A stretch of DNA of 64,000 nt from positions 124,001-188,000 of the IMG/VR virus record IMGVR_UViG_3300049846_000628; one strand, written 5' to 3'. This document shows positions 25,946 through 32,923 of this stretch, piece after piece. How positions within the stretch are numbered: the first letter of the stretch is position 1; every line of letters begins with the position of its first letter. The translations under genes and the position numbers were made by a program. The notes beneath the pieces were generated by a model that saw only the letters and a list, made by a program, of their open reading frames with translations, was not told where the DNA came from and did no database searches. This DNA is from a virus.

Positions 25946-26175
25946 CGGAAACTCTTCAATACTTTACGAATAAACTGAATAGAACCATAAAACTCTTGAC
26001 CATCCTGTCCACCAATTACAATCCAATCAACTTCTTCCAGAGCAAGTTTAATTCTTTCATCTCTGGTGAGGTCTTCAAATGATTTCTTTGCGAGTTCTTG
26101 TCGTGCTGCTGCATCCATAACCTTTTCAAAGTCTTCTTCGGATACTTTTGCGGTGGTTGGTTGTTCGTCAGTCAT
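25942..26175 (-). CDS. Conserved small protein, 77 aa
   Basis: MTDEQPTTAKVSEEDFEKVM, then DAAARQELAKKSFEDLTRDE. Helical and charged with a beta-like DWIVIGGQDGQEFYGSIQF end. Unknown. Confidence 0.6.
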   Translation of the reverse strand: MTDEQPTTAKVSEEDFEKVMDAAARQELAKKSFEDLTRDERIKLALEEVDWIVIGGQDGQEFYGSIQFIRKVLKSFR

Positions 26176-26468
26176 TTTGTTCCTGGTGCAAAAGGACTGC
26201 TGCTATAAGTTTCCTTTGGTGCTTTTACATCACACCAAATATTGGGTTCATGGGGTGTAGTTTTCAAAGGAATTGGAGGAGTATAAGGAACTGCGATTGG
26301 TTGAGTAAGTGGTTGAGAGAATGAGTATTGTTTGGTCTCATAAATCCATCGTTCCAGAATGTTGCAATCCCATCCATCATAATGTTTCTTACCATATTCC
26401 ACACAATCCTCACGATTGGGGAAAGCAACAACAAAAGTGTCTTTGTAATAAAGTGCGTAGATTTTCAT
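26172..26468 (-). CDS. Protein with Pro-rich tail, 98 aa
   Basis: MKIYALYYKDTFVVAFPNRE, then DCVEYGKKHYDGWDCNILER; the folded part resembles other small D-C-x-x-Y-G-K-(K/R)-H-Y phage proteins. The C-terminal 40 residues are Pro/Thr-rich and probably disordered. Confidence 0.6.
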   Translation of the reverse strand: MKIYALYYKDTFVVAFPNREDCVEYGKKHYDGWDCNILERWIYETKQYSFSQPLTQPIAVPYTPPIPLKTTPHEPNIWCDVKAPKETYSSSPFAPGTK

Positions 26469-27034
26469 AATGCCTCATCAATCCACACAAAGCCCAAACA
26501 AGTTTTCATAAAGAACCTCACCAAACGATTAGGTTTATCAGGCATATAATACCTGAAATATCGTTGATTACCAATCGTATAATAACCTTTATGAGTATTT
26601 CCCTGTTTGATTACAAAAGAGGTTTCAGTATAAGGACTAGTATAAGCAGTCAATCCAGTTGTTGTATAAGCAAGTTTTAGTTCAGGTGGAAAATGTCCGT
26701 GCTCCTTTGCGTATTCAAATTTCTCAAAAATCCTATCAAACTTTCGGTTGTATCTCTCCTCGGCATGTTCTCTTGACCATTTAGAGCACATTTTGAACTT
26801 CTCTATCTGAGCACCAATCTTCTCATCAAACTCTTGTTGGATTTCATCCAGAGTTTTAGGAGGTTCTGGAATATCCAAGTATGGTTTAATTACATCAAAA
26901 TGCTCATAATCTTTGTTGAAGTAAATAAACCCAAGCAAATAAGGAAGAATACTTTGAGATGCTCCTTTGAGTTTCTCTGGATTGAGTTTATACCCCGATG
27001 TCCCTATTTTTAGTGTTCCTTGTGGTTCAATCAT
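26465..27034 (-). CDS. Conserved protein, 189 aa, function unknown
   Basis: MIEPQGTLKIGTSGYKLNPE, then helical middle (LDEIQQEFDEKIGAQIEKFK) and a beta-rich Tyr/Thr-rich C-terminus. No recognised motif. ATGA overlap with the next gene. Confidence 0.6.
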   Translation of the reverse strand: MIEPQGTLKIGTSGYKLNPEKLKGASQSILPYLLGFIYFNKDYEHFDVIKPYLDIPEPPKTLDEIQQEFDEKIGAQIEKFKMCSKWSREHAEERYNRKFDRIFEKFEYAKEHGHFPPELKLAYTTTGLTAYTSPYTETSFVIKQGNTHKGYYTIGNQRYFRYYMPDKPNRLVRFFMKTCLGFVWIDEAL

Positions 27035-27198
27035 CGTATTCCAGTATCAAAGAGTTTTCTCAGTTCATTATACACCAATATAATGTCGTGGTCAGTAGTC
27101 ATATGACCACGATCTTTTTCTAATTTTAGAAGATCATAAAGTTGTCGTGCTTGGTCTTCTGTGAGTGTGAGTTTATACTGCTTTTCAACTTCAATCAT
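27031..27198 (-). CDS. Small protein, 55 aa
   Basis: MIEVEKQYKLTLTEDQARQL, then YDLLKLEKDRGHMTTDHDII. A T-L-T-E-x-Q-A-R-x-L helix followed by a second helix; common layout for small phage inhibitors, but no target is known. Confidence 0.6.
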   Translation of the reverse strand: MIEVEKQYKLTLTEDQARQLYDLLKLEKDRGHMTTDHDIILVYNELRKLFDTGIR

Positions 27199-27204
27199 TT
27201 TCAA

Positions 27205-27405
27205 TCACTCCACATAATGATATAAAGGTTCTTTGTATTTTCTCAGTAGTCGTATTGCATCTTGTGCTTCTTCAAGTGTTTGGAATATAGCATCTGAATA
27301 AAGAAAATACTTTTGGTCTTTAATACTATATCTTTGAATAAAAAAATAAGGTTTCAAAGTTTTTAAATTGAGGTCTTCTACAATTCGGTAATCATATACT
27401 TTCAT
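27205..27405 (-). CDS. Small protein, 66 aa
   Basis: The start MKVYDYRIVEDLNLKTLKPY at 27403-27405 is fused to the upstream stop (TAATG). Pattern beta-beta-helix (FLYSDAIFQTLEEAQDAIRL), like the small protein at 27620. Confidence 0.6.
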   Translation of the reverse strand: MKVYDYRIVEDLNLKTLKPYFFIQRYSIKDQKYFLYSDAIFQTLEEAQDAIRLLRKYKEPLYHYVE

Positions 27406-27623
27406 TATTTCCGTGCCTCCCAATACTTACCTTCTTCACTACATTTACCATAAGTTCGTCTCATCAAATCACAAAAACGACCACCTTTGACTTTTCCAGT
27501 CACCAGATTTTCACTCAATACTGGATTGAAGCATAAGTCAAATCGGTCTCCACCACCAGTAAGATGTTCAAACCAATCTTTCTTATACCACTTACAATCT
27601 TTACAGAGCTTTAGATCAGTCAC
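27405..27623 (-). CDS. Cys-rich protein, 72 aa
   Basis: MTDLKLCKDCKWYKKDWFEH, then FDLCFNPVLSENLVTGKVKG and FCDLMRRTYGKCSEEGKYWE. Four to five Cys in a C-x2-C ... C ... C ... C layout of a small zinc-binding phage family. Confidence 0.65.
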   Translation of the reverse strand: MTDLKLCKDCKWYKKDWFEHLTGGGDRFDLCFNPVLSENLVTGKVKGGRFCDLMRRTYGKCSEEGKYWEARK

Positions 27624-27844
27624 TGGGATTCTCCATAATCACAATCAAAGGACAAATACTCAATCACAGGTTTCCTCAAATAGTTACAAAGGTGCCACTG
27701 TGCTTCTTCAAATGTAGAATAATCACCATCCCTATATTCGTCTACAAATAGATTATACCAAAACAATCCAAATCTTTTGTGTTGTGGATAGTATCTGGTT
27801 GAGTGTCCGTCTGTTACTTTTTTGATGCGGTAGTTTTTAGTCAT
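27620..27844 (-). CDS. Small protein, 74 aa
   Basis: Start MTKNYRIKKVTDGHSTRYYP at 27842-27844. Pattern V-D-E-Y-x-D-G-D-Y-S-T-F-E-E-A-Q-x-H-L resembles the neighbour at 27205 (helix with E-E-A-Q). Possibly paralogues. Confidence 0.6.
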   Translation of the reverse strand: MTKNYRIKKVTDGHSTRYYPQHKRFGLFWYNLFVDEYRDGDYSTFEEAQWHLCNYLRKPVIEYLSFDCDYGESQ

Positions 27845-27845
27845 T

Positions 27846-28046
27846 TCAAATACCTGCGTCGGCATCAATAGTGAAGTTTGGTTTGTCTATGATGACCTCT
27901 ACACTCATACTACCCATAATCCCAGCAATCACATTCCTTACATTCTCCCTTGATTTAGCAGTATAGTATCCATTCCAGTTTGATACTGTTAGAGAATGGT
28001 TGAGTGTATCAATAATAACTGCGAGTTCGTGTGCTGTAAGTTTCAT
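27846..28046 (-). CDS. Small protein, 66 aa
   Basis: MKLTAHELAVIIDTLNHSLT, then SNWNGYYTAKSRENVRNVIA. The H-E-L-x-x-I-I-D-T-L start resembles the gene at 15845 (V-H-E-I-G-V-I-L-S-A-L), suggesting a shared family. Confidence 0.6.
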   Translation of the reverse strand: MKLTAHELAVIIDTLNHSLTVSNWNGYYTAKSRENVRNVIAGIMGSMSVEVIIDKPNFTIDADAGI

Positions 28047-28339
28047 TTCAATACCTCATCAACATCAACACCATCATAATCATCAATACCAAGTTTGAAC
28101 CTTACGAAATCAGTGAGGTCAGTAGCATCCCGTTCATACACACAATACCCACCATTATTATCACTTTCTGTGTAATTGGTGAAGTAATCATCAAATACTA
28201 CCATAATAGCAAGGGCACGGGATTGGTCGTGTTCTGTGATGGTCTTATGGGGATGTGCTACAATTTTAGTGATACACTCAAAGAGTTCCTCACGAGTGTA
28301 TGAGAATGCTTTTGCTTCTGGATTGAGTTGGTAAGTCAT
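28043..28339 (-). CDS. Conserved protein, 98 aa
   Basis: MTYQLNPEAKAFSYTREELF, then ECITKIVAHPHKTITEHDQS. Helical first half, acidic tail (DYDGVDVDEVLK). Unknown. Confidence 0.6.
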   Translation of the reverse strand: MTYQLNPEAKAFSYTREELFECITKIVAHPHKTITEHDQSRALAIMVVFDDYFTNYTESDNNGGYCVYERDATDLTDFVRFKLGIDDYDGVDVDEVLK

Positions 28340-28593
28340 TTCAGTTCCTCTTCTCTTTGGAGTTCATAAAACATATCATTCAAAAATGCAAGTGCGTGTT
28401 TTCCAACAAACCAAGCATCTTTATCCTCAAAGAATCTATCACCAACAGTTCTCATATCATAACCTTCTTTGGTTTCATCAAAGAAAGCAACAACATAACA
28501 TAACTCTTTGTCGTTGCTGTCCTTATACCACTTTACGAGTTCATACTTTTTGTTGAATTCACTCCAACGGAACTCTACATCACGAAACCTCAC
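28336..28593 (-). CDS. Conserved protein, 85 aa (GTG start)
   Basis: GTG overlaps the upstream stop (GTGA). RFRDVEFRWSEFNKKYELVK, then WFVGKHALAFLNDMFYELQR. Alternating strands then a helix; unknown. Confidence 0.6.
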   Translation of the reverse strand: MRFRDVEFRWSEFNKKYELVKWYKDSNDKELCYVVAFFDETKEGYDMRTVGDRFFEDKDAWFVGKHALAFLNDMFYELQREEELK

Positions 28594-28766
28594 TCTTCAT
28601 CCTCCTCATAAGGAAACATTTCATCATACTCTTCGTCAGTGAGAGTAAGATACTGAACATCAGCATTCTTGTGCTCTTCGGCATACACTAACTGGTAGTG
28701 TGCGAAAGAAGAAGGGTCTGAACTAGCAAATTCTAGCAGACCATCAACAAAACAAAGGTAGTTCAT
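28590..28766 (-). CDS. Small acidic protein, 58 aa
   Basis: MNYLCFVDGLLEFASSDPSS, then VQYLTLTDEEYDEMFPYEED. Beta-rich start and very acidic end. Fused to both neighbours. Confidence 0.6.
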   Translation of the reverse strand: MNYLCFVDGLLEFASSDPSSFAHYQLVYAEEHKNADVQYLTLTDEEYDEMFPYEEDEE

Positions 28767-28924
28767 TTTAGTTCTCCAAGATTCACAGGAGGTTTGATGT
28801 CCATAAGTTCATCATACAGCATCTGGGCAAACCCGTAGTGGGGTCTTGTACCAGTTTCAATACTGGTACTGGTCGCCACTGCCCACATAATATCAAGTTC
28901 TCTTTTATCAGGTAGTTTCTTCAT
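28763..28924 (-). CDS. Small protein containing a translated dispersed repeat, 53 aa
   Basis: MKKLPDKRELDIMWAVATST, then RPHYGFAQMLYDELMDIKPP. Residues 18-26 (TSTSIETGT) are encoded by a repeat copy (28844-28868), so the element is tolerated inside coding sequence. Confidence 0.6.
   Translation of the reverse strand: MKKLPDKRELDIMWAVATSTSIETGTRPHYGFAQMLYDELMDIKPPVNLGELK
28844..28868 (-). repeat. Dispersed repeat inside coding sequence
   Basis: Minus strand GTACCAGTATTGAAACTGGTACAAG: arms GTACCAGT/ACTGGTAC form a perfect 8-bp stem. Confidence 0.55.
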
Positions 28925-29315
28925 CTTCCTCATCAGTCAGGACAGTTCCCATCGGACCCTTTTTCAATCGTGCCCAGTCTTCATCACGCTGTTTCCAGTC
29001 TTGAAACTTTTTCTCCAAGTCCTCATTCACAGTCAGGTCAAATTCATCAGCAACCTTACGCATTTCTTCAGGACTTCGCATATCATTGAAGGCAAGGGCA
29101 CAGGCACCTTTCATAATACCTTGCTCACTATGACCCATTGTGCGAGCAATCGTTCCAAAGAAACGGAACAATTGAATGCTGTTAATGTCTTCGGTAGAAA
29201 TCTCAAAAGTATAATGCTCTTCTGGAAGACTTTCATCATCATAAATTCCAGACCCACCATAGGTAGGAGTCCATTCAGCGTCAAAATGCACACGAAGTTT
29301 TGCCTTGTAAGTCAT
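28908..29315 (-). CDS. Conserved protein, 135 aa
   Basis: MTYKAKLRVHFDAEWTPTYG, then FEISTEDINSIQLFRFFGTI and a long helix, ending in an acidic tail. A TATACT box at 29334-29339 lies 19 bases upstream. Similar proteins occur in many cyanophages with no known role. Confidence 0.65.
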   Translation of the reverse strand: MTYKAKLRVHFDAEWTPTYGGSGIYDDESLPEEHYTFEISTEDINSIQLFRFFGTIARTMGHSEQGIMKGACALAFNDMRSPEEMRKVADEFDLTVNEDLEKKFQDWKQRDEDWARLKKGPMGTVLTDEEDEETT

Positions 29316-29333
29316 TGGTTTGTTGCTTATGAG

Positions 29334-29339
29334 AGTATA
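29334..29339 (-). promoter_or_regulatory. -10 box TATACT of the 135-aa gene
   Basis: Minus-strand GGTATTATACTCTCATAAGC directly after the terminator hairpin at 29348-29373. Confidence 0.55.
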
Positions 29340-29347
29340 ATACCAGA

Positions 29348-29373
29348 AAGGGCACCTGAAATCAAGTGCCCTT
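29348..29373 (-). terminator. Terminator-promoter junction hairpin
   Basis: Minus strand AAGGGCAC-TTGATTTCAG-GTGCCCTT followed by TCTGGTATTATACT. Near-duplicate of 25411-25436. Confidence 0.65.
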
Positions 29374-29394
29374 GTGACGGTTCTTCAAGTGTCC
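29371..29394 (-). repeat. Stop-codon-spanning dispersed repeat
   Basis: Minus strand GGACACT-TGA-AGAACCGTCACAAG; TGA ends the 116-residue gene. Confidence 0.6.
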
Positions 29395-29735
29395 TCGTCG
29401 GGTAGTTCTTCATCTAAATCCACATCAATTCCATCAGTGAGTTCTTTTATTCGTTCAAAGAAATCTTCATCTAATGGAATGAGTTTCTCTTCTCCTCTAT
29501 CAATTCTATCACACATTTCCATCAGATGTTCAAGAAACTCTTTTGGATAAGTCTCATCAAGGTTGATACTTGTCCAGAACCATTGATAACATTCTTCATA
29601 AGGGTCATCGGTTGGAAGTAGGGCATAATCTGCATAATTTCCACTGATGAGGTCTCTCCACATCTTGAAATTATTCCACATCTCACGCCACCCTGTTTGA
29701 AAGCAGTGACCAATGTAATACTCAAACCAGTTCAT
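29385..29735 (-). CDS. Conserved acidic protein, 116 aa
   Basis: The start MNWFEYYIGHCFQTGWREMW at 29733-29735 overlaps the upstream gene by 14 bases; upstream in-frame ATGs would overlap more. Aromatic-rich, ending in a Glu/Asp tail. It resembles the W-G-x-F-x-x-L type protein at 24974 in its repeated Trp/Tyr. Confidence 0.6.
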   Translation of the reverse strand: MNWFEYYIGHCFQTGWREMWNNFKMWRDLISGNYADYALLPTDDPYEECYQWFWTSINLDETYPKEFLEHLMEMCDRIDRGEEKLIPLDEDFFERIKELTDGIDVDLDEELPDEDT

Positions 29736-30003
29736 CTTTTTGGACATAGAACAATTCATCCCGCCAGTTTCTACCAGCAATATCAAAAGTGAAACCTACC
29801 CTACCAATAGAAAATAAGCAGGAGAACAACTTACCATATCCCATAGAGATTTGAAGATAAGGAAACTCAATCCACTTCCCATACTCACCATAATCAATTG
29901 CAACCTGAAGAAGTGAGTATCGTTCTGTAAGAAAAAGTGCTAGATACCACTCTTTACCATAATCTTCTCTCACACCCCATTTTGCAACTTGAAAGATTTT
30001 CAT
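29722..30003 (-). CDS. Conserved protein, 93 aa
   Basis: Start MKIFQVAKWGVREDYGKEWY at 30001-30003. Beta-rich, Tyr/Gly-rich (ISMGYGKLFSCLFSIGRVGF). Unknown. Confidence 0.6.
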   Translation of the reverse strand: MKIFQVAKWGVREDYGKEWYLALFLTERYSLLQVAIDYGEYGKWIEFPYLQISMGYGKLFSCLFSIGRVGFTFDIAGRNWRDELFYVQKDELV

Positions 30004-30005
30004 AA

Positions 30006-30212
30006 TCAACCAAATCCTTTTTTGTCTTTTTTATCCAGAACTTCAATATGACTCACAAAGTCTGATGGAGTGTTCCACCAAGACTCCTGCACATCCTGAT
30101 AGTTATCGTAAATCACTTCTTGCCCATTACTATAGACCAACTTGTAGATATGTCGGTCATACAGTTTGTCTGATGTTTGTTTGAATGTTTCAGTCACGCT
30201 GTCTCCAATCAT
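30006..30212 (-). CDS. Small protein, 68 aa
   Basis: MIGDSVTETFKQTSDKLYDR, then HIYKLVYSNGQEVIYDNYQD, W-W-N-T-P near the end. Beta-strand pattern; unknown. Overlaps the upstream gene by 23 bases. Confidence 0.6.
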   Translation of the reverse strand: MIGDSVTETFKQTSDKLYDRHIYKLVYSNGQEVIYDNYQDVQESWWNTPSDFVSHIEVLDKKDKKGFG

Positions 30213-30504
30213 CTGGTTTGTCTTCTGTCCACCAGTCTATCATATCATCTACACTTTCAAAACATCTTTTACCAAATCTTTCGTGACCCATTCCACCAAG
30301 ATCTAATTGGTTGAGAAAGTCATCCATCTCATCCATATCAGGATTTTCTGCTTTTCTCCTTGCCTGACGGAGTATTGTGGCGGCAGAGCGGTTTGATTTT
30401 GCAAGTTTTTCTGCCCAAATCATATCTTCTAAACTCACCTCTTCACCTTTTACAATCTTTTCGCAGATTGCTTCAAGACGCAGGCGATATTGTGTAGAGA
30501 GCAT
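30190..30504 (-). CDS. Conserved protein, 104 aa
   Basis: MLSTQYRLRLEAICEKIVKG, then EEVSLEDMIWAEKLAKSNRS. Helical N-terminal half with a well-known cyanophage pattern (L-E-D-M-x-W-x-x-K-L-A-x-x-N-R-x-A), acidic linker, Trp-rich tail. Confidence 0.65.
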   Translation of the reverse strand: MLSTQYRLRLEAICEKIVKGEEVSLEDMIWAEKLAKSNRSAATILRQARRKAENPDMDEMDDFLNQLDLGGMGHERFGKRCFESVDDMIDWWTEDKPDDWRQRD

Positions 30505-30524
30505 ATGTATTACCAGATATAAGA

Positions 30525-30758
30525 TTATTTATTTTGATATTCGTCCATTAACTCTTTTGCGAGTTTCATAGACCTACGCCATATCAAATACTTTACAATT
30601 GGATTTGCAGGGTTGTGAAGTATCCACCACTTTGTTTTTTCGTATTGAACTTGTGCAAGTTGAGACAGCATATAAAATGCCCTCGCTACTGATTGATCTG
30701 TAATAATCAGGTAAGCAATACAAAAAAATATAACAAAGTAAATGTATGATACACTCAT
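30525..30758 (-). CDS. Membrane protein, 77 aa
   Basis: An N-terminal membrane segment SYIYFVIFFCIAYLIITDQS (about residues 3-22) followed by a helical, positively charged cytoplasmic part. Confidence 0.6.
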   Translation of the reverse strand: MSVSYIYFVIFFCIAYLIITDQSVARAFYMLSQLAQVQYEKTKWWILHNPANPIVKYLIWRRSMKLAKELMDEYQNK

Positions 30759-30928
30759 TGTCTTAGAGTTTTGAGGTATTCTAGCACATTCTCACGCACT
30801 GCCATGAGTTCATTGTAACATTTCTGATTATGAGCACAATTGCGAAGCTCAGCATCAGGTTTCAATACACTCTCTTCAAACAAGGTCAAACCACGATTCC
30901 ACTTATCTACTTGGTCTTCTTGGGTCAT
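30755..30928 (-). CDS. Small helical protein, 57 aa
   Basis: MTQEDQVDKWNRGLTLFEES, then NCAHNQKCYNELMAVRENVL. Two Cys six apart, helical; unknown. ATGA overlap with the membrane-protein gene. Confidence 0.6.
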   Translation of the reverse strand: MTQEDQVDKWNRGLTLFEESVLKPDAELRNCAHNQKCYNELMAVRENVLEYLKTLRQ

Positions 30929-31088
30929 CTTTGGTTACTCTAACAGGGCAAGAGGGGATAACTTTACGAATCTCCCGAACAATCTCAGTTTTTTGAGATT
31001 CGGTCAATCCGACAATTTTTGTGACGCGATGAATAATATTCAATGCATCGCTGCAGGAGATAATGGTTGATGCAAGTAGAACAACCAT
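30903..31088 (-). CDS. Small exported or membrane-anchored protein, 61 aa
   Basis: A short hydrophobic start (MVVLLASTIISCSDA) resembles a signal peptide, then LNIIHRVTKIVGLTESQKTE and CPVRVTKDDPRRPSR. Members of this cyanophage family share the C-P-V-R-V-T-K-D-D end. Overlaps the next gene by 26 bases. Confidence 0.6.
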   Translation of the reverse strand: MVVLLASTIISCSDALNIIHRVTKIVGLTESQKTEIVREIRKVIPSCPVRVTKDDPRRPSR

Positions 31089-31133
31089 AGGTTTTTTCCT
31101 ATTCTTCTATTATTTAACTGTGTTTATAATTTT

Positions 31134-31367
31134 TTAATGAATGAATGCCTCTAGGGTAGCAGTTTTCTTTTTCTTTGAGGATTTAACCTCTTTTGCAATG
31201 TAAGACCTAGCAGAATTGTAATTGTTTGCAGTATGAACCTGCTGCCCGTTGTGAAGAATCATAAACTTTTTACCAAACGGAACAGCAGCCCACATACCAT
31301 CTTTAGTCACATAACCATTTGGATTGCCTGGTTTTGCATTCAAAATACCTTCGTTTTGAACGTTCAT
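31134..31367 (-). CDS. Small protein, 77 aa
   Basis: MNVQNEGILNAKPGNPNGYV, then GMWAAVPFGKKFMILHNGQQ, ending with a Lys cluster. Beta-rich; unknown. ATGA overlap with the upstream gene. Confidence 0.6.
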   Translation of the reverse strand: MNVQNEGILNAKPGNPNGYVTKDGMWAAVPFGKKFMILHNGQQVHTANNYNSARSYIAKEVKSSKKKKTATLEAFIH

Positions 31368-31507
31368 TTCATCACAGCGTTCACAGAAATGACCTTAGCA
31401 CTTGGATTGCGGGCGAGAGCAGTTTTCCTAGCATCCTGATAGTCCCGTGCTTCCACTTCCTCATAAAAGACCTTACCAGCGACGTAGAGTTGGACTTTGC
31501 AGCGCAT
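31364..31507 (-). CDS. Conserved small protein, 47 aa
   Basis: MRCKVQLYVAGKVFYEEVEA, then ARDYQDARKTALARNPSAKV. A strand-strand-helix-strand pattern common to many cyanophages (R-N-Y/DY-x-x-A-x-x-x-A-x-A-R-N-P). Confidence 0.7.
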   Translation of the reverse strand: MRCKVQLYVAGKVFYEEVEARDYQDARKTALARNPSAKVISVNAVMK

Positions 31508-31547
31508 TGGATTTCTCCTTGTGTGTTTGGATATTGTAGCAGAAAAC

Positions 31548-32783
31548 TCAGCGTTTTACAACACTGATGGCGGGCTGACCCTGCTCGAACACGGTGTCCA
31601 CCACCGCCTGCACCTTTTTAGCGGTGCTGATGCCCACAGAAGAGTACACAGGGATGCAGACCAGTCCAAAGGACTTGGTGTAGTCTCCAAGGGCACCAGG
31701 GGCAATCCTGCCGCTCCTGAGCGCCTCTGCGTCGTCCTTGTGCAGGCGGATCACGCGCCCGATGGTCTGAGAGATCCCGATGTAGTCCATAGAGCGCATA
31801 AACAGCACCGCTTCCAGACCAGAAACGTTGATTCCCTCAGAGAGAATGCTGTGGTGAAGCACAACGAATTTCTTGTCGTTGTCCTTACCCCAGGCACTCA
31901 GGGTATCAAAGAAAACCTCACGGTTAACCTTCTGACCATCAATCACGGCACCAGTCTTAGAAGTAATATACATCCAAGAGAAACCACGATCCTCCAGTTG
32001 CTTGCAGAAATCAGTCTGGGAAACCAGATTCTGAATCTGTTTGGTTGCCTTGGAGCAAACAAGAACCTTGCCCACTTCCTGAGCATCAATAGTCTGAATC
32101 AGGTTCTCACAGTCAACATCAGCAACGATCTGACCCTTAGAGAGCATCTCAAACTGCTGCACCACAACCTTAGGAGGAACGATGAAACCACCCTCCACCA
32201 GTTCGGGAGCGGGAACGTTGCAGATGACCTGCCCGTAGACAGCACCATCGTTCATCCCAGGTTTGGAAATAGTAGCAGAATGCTTAGGAGTAGCAGTGAA
32301 GAAATAGCAGCGGTCAGCAGTAGCAGCAAAGTGCTCGGTTGCTGGAAAAAAGTTACGCTGAACCGAATTGTGCGCTTCATCAAAGTAAATGGTGTTGACG
32401 TGAATATCTGCCTGCTGAAGACGTTGCAGGGAGTTGTAGGTGGTAAAGATTAGTTTGTTGCCGCGAGTTTGATCGACCCAGTTACGGATCTCATTCGGGC
32501 GAGTCGTGCTTTGGTGATGCGTTTCACCACTGTGGACGTGCAGCACCTGAGCATTGGTGATAAACTCAAGATACTCAGAAGACAGTTGCTCGGCAAGCAG
32601 AATGCGGGGAGCAACAACTACAATCGTCTGAGGAGTCTCTTTCAGAAACTCACGCATTGCATCACAGATGCCCACAAGGGTCTTACCACCACCAGTAGGG
32701 ATAATCACTTGACCCTTCAGGTACTTAGCAAGGGCGTCAAGGGCACGTTGCTGGTGAGGTCGGAGTTGAATCACAGGTCCCAT
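31548..32783 (-). CDS. SF2 DEAD/DEAH-type helicase
   Basis: A 411-residue two-domain helicase. Motif I PTGGGKT (29-35), motif Ia VVVAPR, motif II Asp135-Glu-Ala-His138, motif III FTATPKHSAT, motif V VVLHHSILSEGINVSG, motif VI QTIGRVIRLH. The layout is that of UvsW-like or type III restriction-like helicases; T4 UvsW resolves recombination intermediates and R-loops. A TATAAT box lies just upstream, and codon use is G+C-richer than in the neighbouring structural genes. Confidence 0.85.
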   Translation of the reverse strand: MGPVIQLRPHQQRALDALAKYLKGQVIIPTGGGKTLVGICDAMREFLKETPQTIVVVAPRILLAEQLSSEYLEFITNAQVLHVHSGETHHQSTTRPNEIRNWVDQTRGNKLIFTTYNSLQRLQQADIHVNTIYFDEAHNSVQRNFFPATEHFAATADRCYFFTATPKHSATISKPGMNDGAVYGQVICNVPAPELVEGGFIVPPKVVVQQFEMLSKGQIVADVDCENLIQTIDAQEVGKVLVCSKATKQIQNLVSQTDFCKQLEDRGFSWMYITSKTGAVIDGQKVNREVFFDTLSAWGKDNDKKFVVLHHSILSEGINVSGLEAVLFMRSMDYIGISQTIGRVIRLHKDDAEALRSGRIAPGALGDYTKSFGLVCIPVYSSVGISTAKKVQAVVDTVFEQGQPAISVVKR

Positions 32784-32796
32784 CGCGTATGAAACT

Positions 32797-32802
32797 ATTA
32801 TA
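32797..32802 (-). promoter_or_regulatory. -10 box TATAAT of the helicase gene
   Basis: Minus-strand GCTATAATAGTTTC, 14 bases before the ATG, directly after the terminator at 32809-32839. Confidence 0.6.
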
Positions 32803-32808
32803 GCAGAA

Positions 32809-32839
32809 AACCGCCCCTGGTGCGACCCAGTGGGCGGTT
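32809..32839 (-). terminator. Terminator ahead of the helicase promoter
   Basis: Minus strand AACCGCCC-ACTGGGTCGCACCA-GGGGCGGTT followed by TTCTGC. It overlaps a dispersed-repeat copy (32831-32851). Confidence 0.6.
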
Positions 32840-32840
32840 C

Positions 32841-32894
32841 TCAAAGTGTCCTATAGAAGCTCAGACTCCCATCTTCAACCCAGACAAAGGTAGT
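32841..32894 (-). pseudogene. Remnant of a short gene (17 codons)
   Basis: The frame reads TTFVWVEDGSLSFYRTL and ends at the TGA inside the dispersed repeat, the usual 3'-end layout, but there is no start codon and a TAG precedes it. A CATAATAC box lies further upstream. I read it as the tail of a deleted cassette. Otherwise 32840-32923 holds no gene. Confidence 0.35.
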
Positions 32895-32923
32895 CTAGCA
32901 GTATTATGAGTATGAGTCAAGTG

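Noticed and set aside
31497-32453. 318-residue plus-strand reading frame
   Set aside because: Antisense to the SF2 helicase gene, which has all helicase motifs; no plus-strand promoter or ribosome site.
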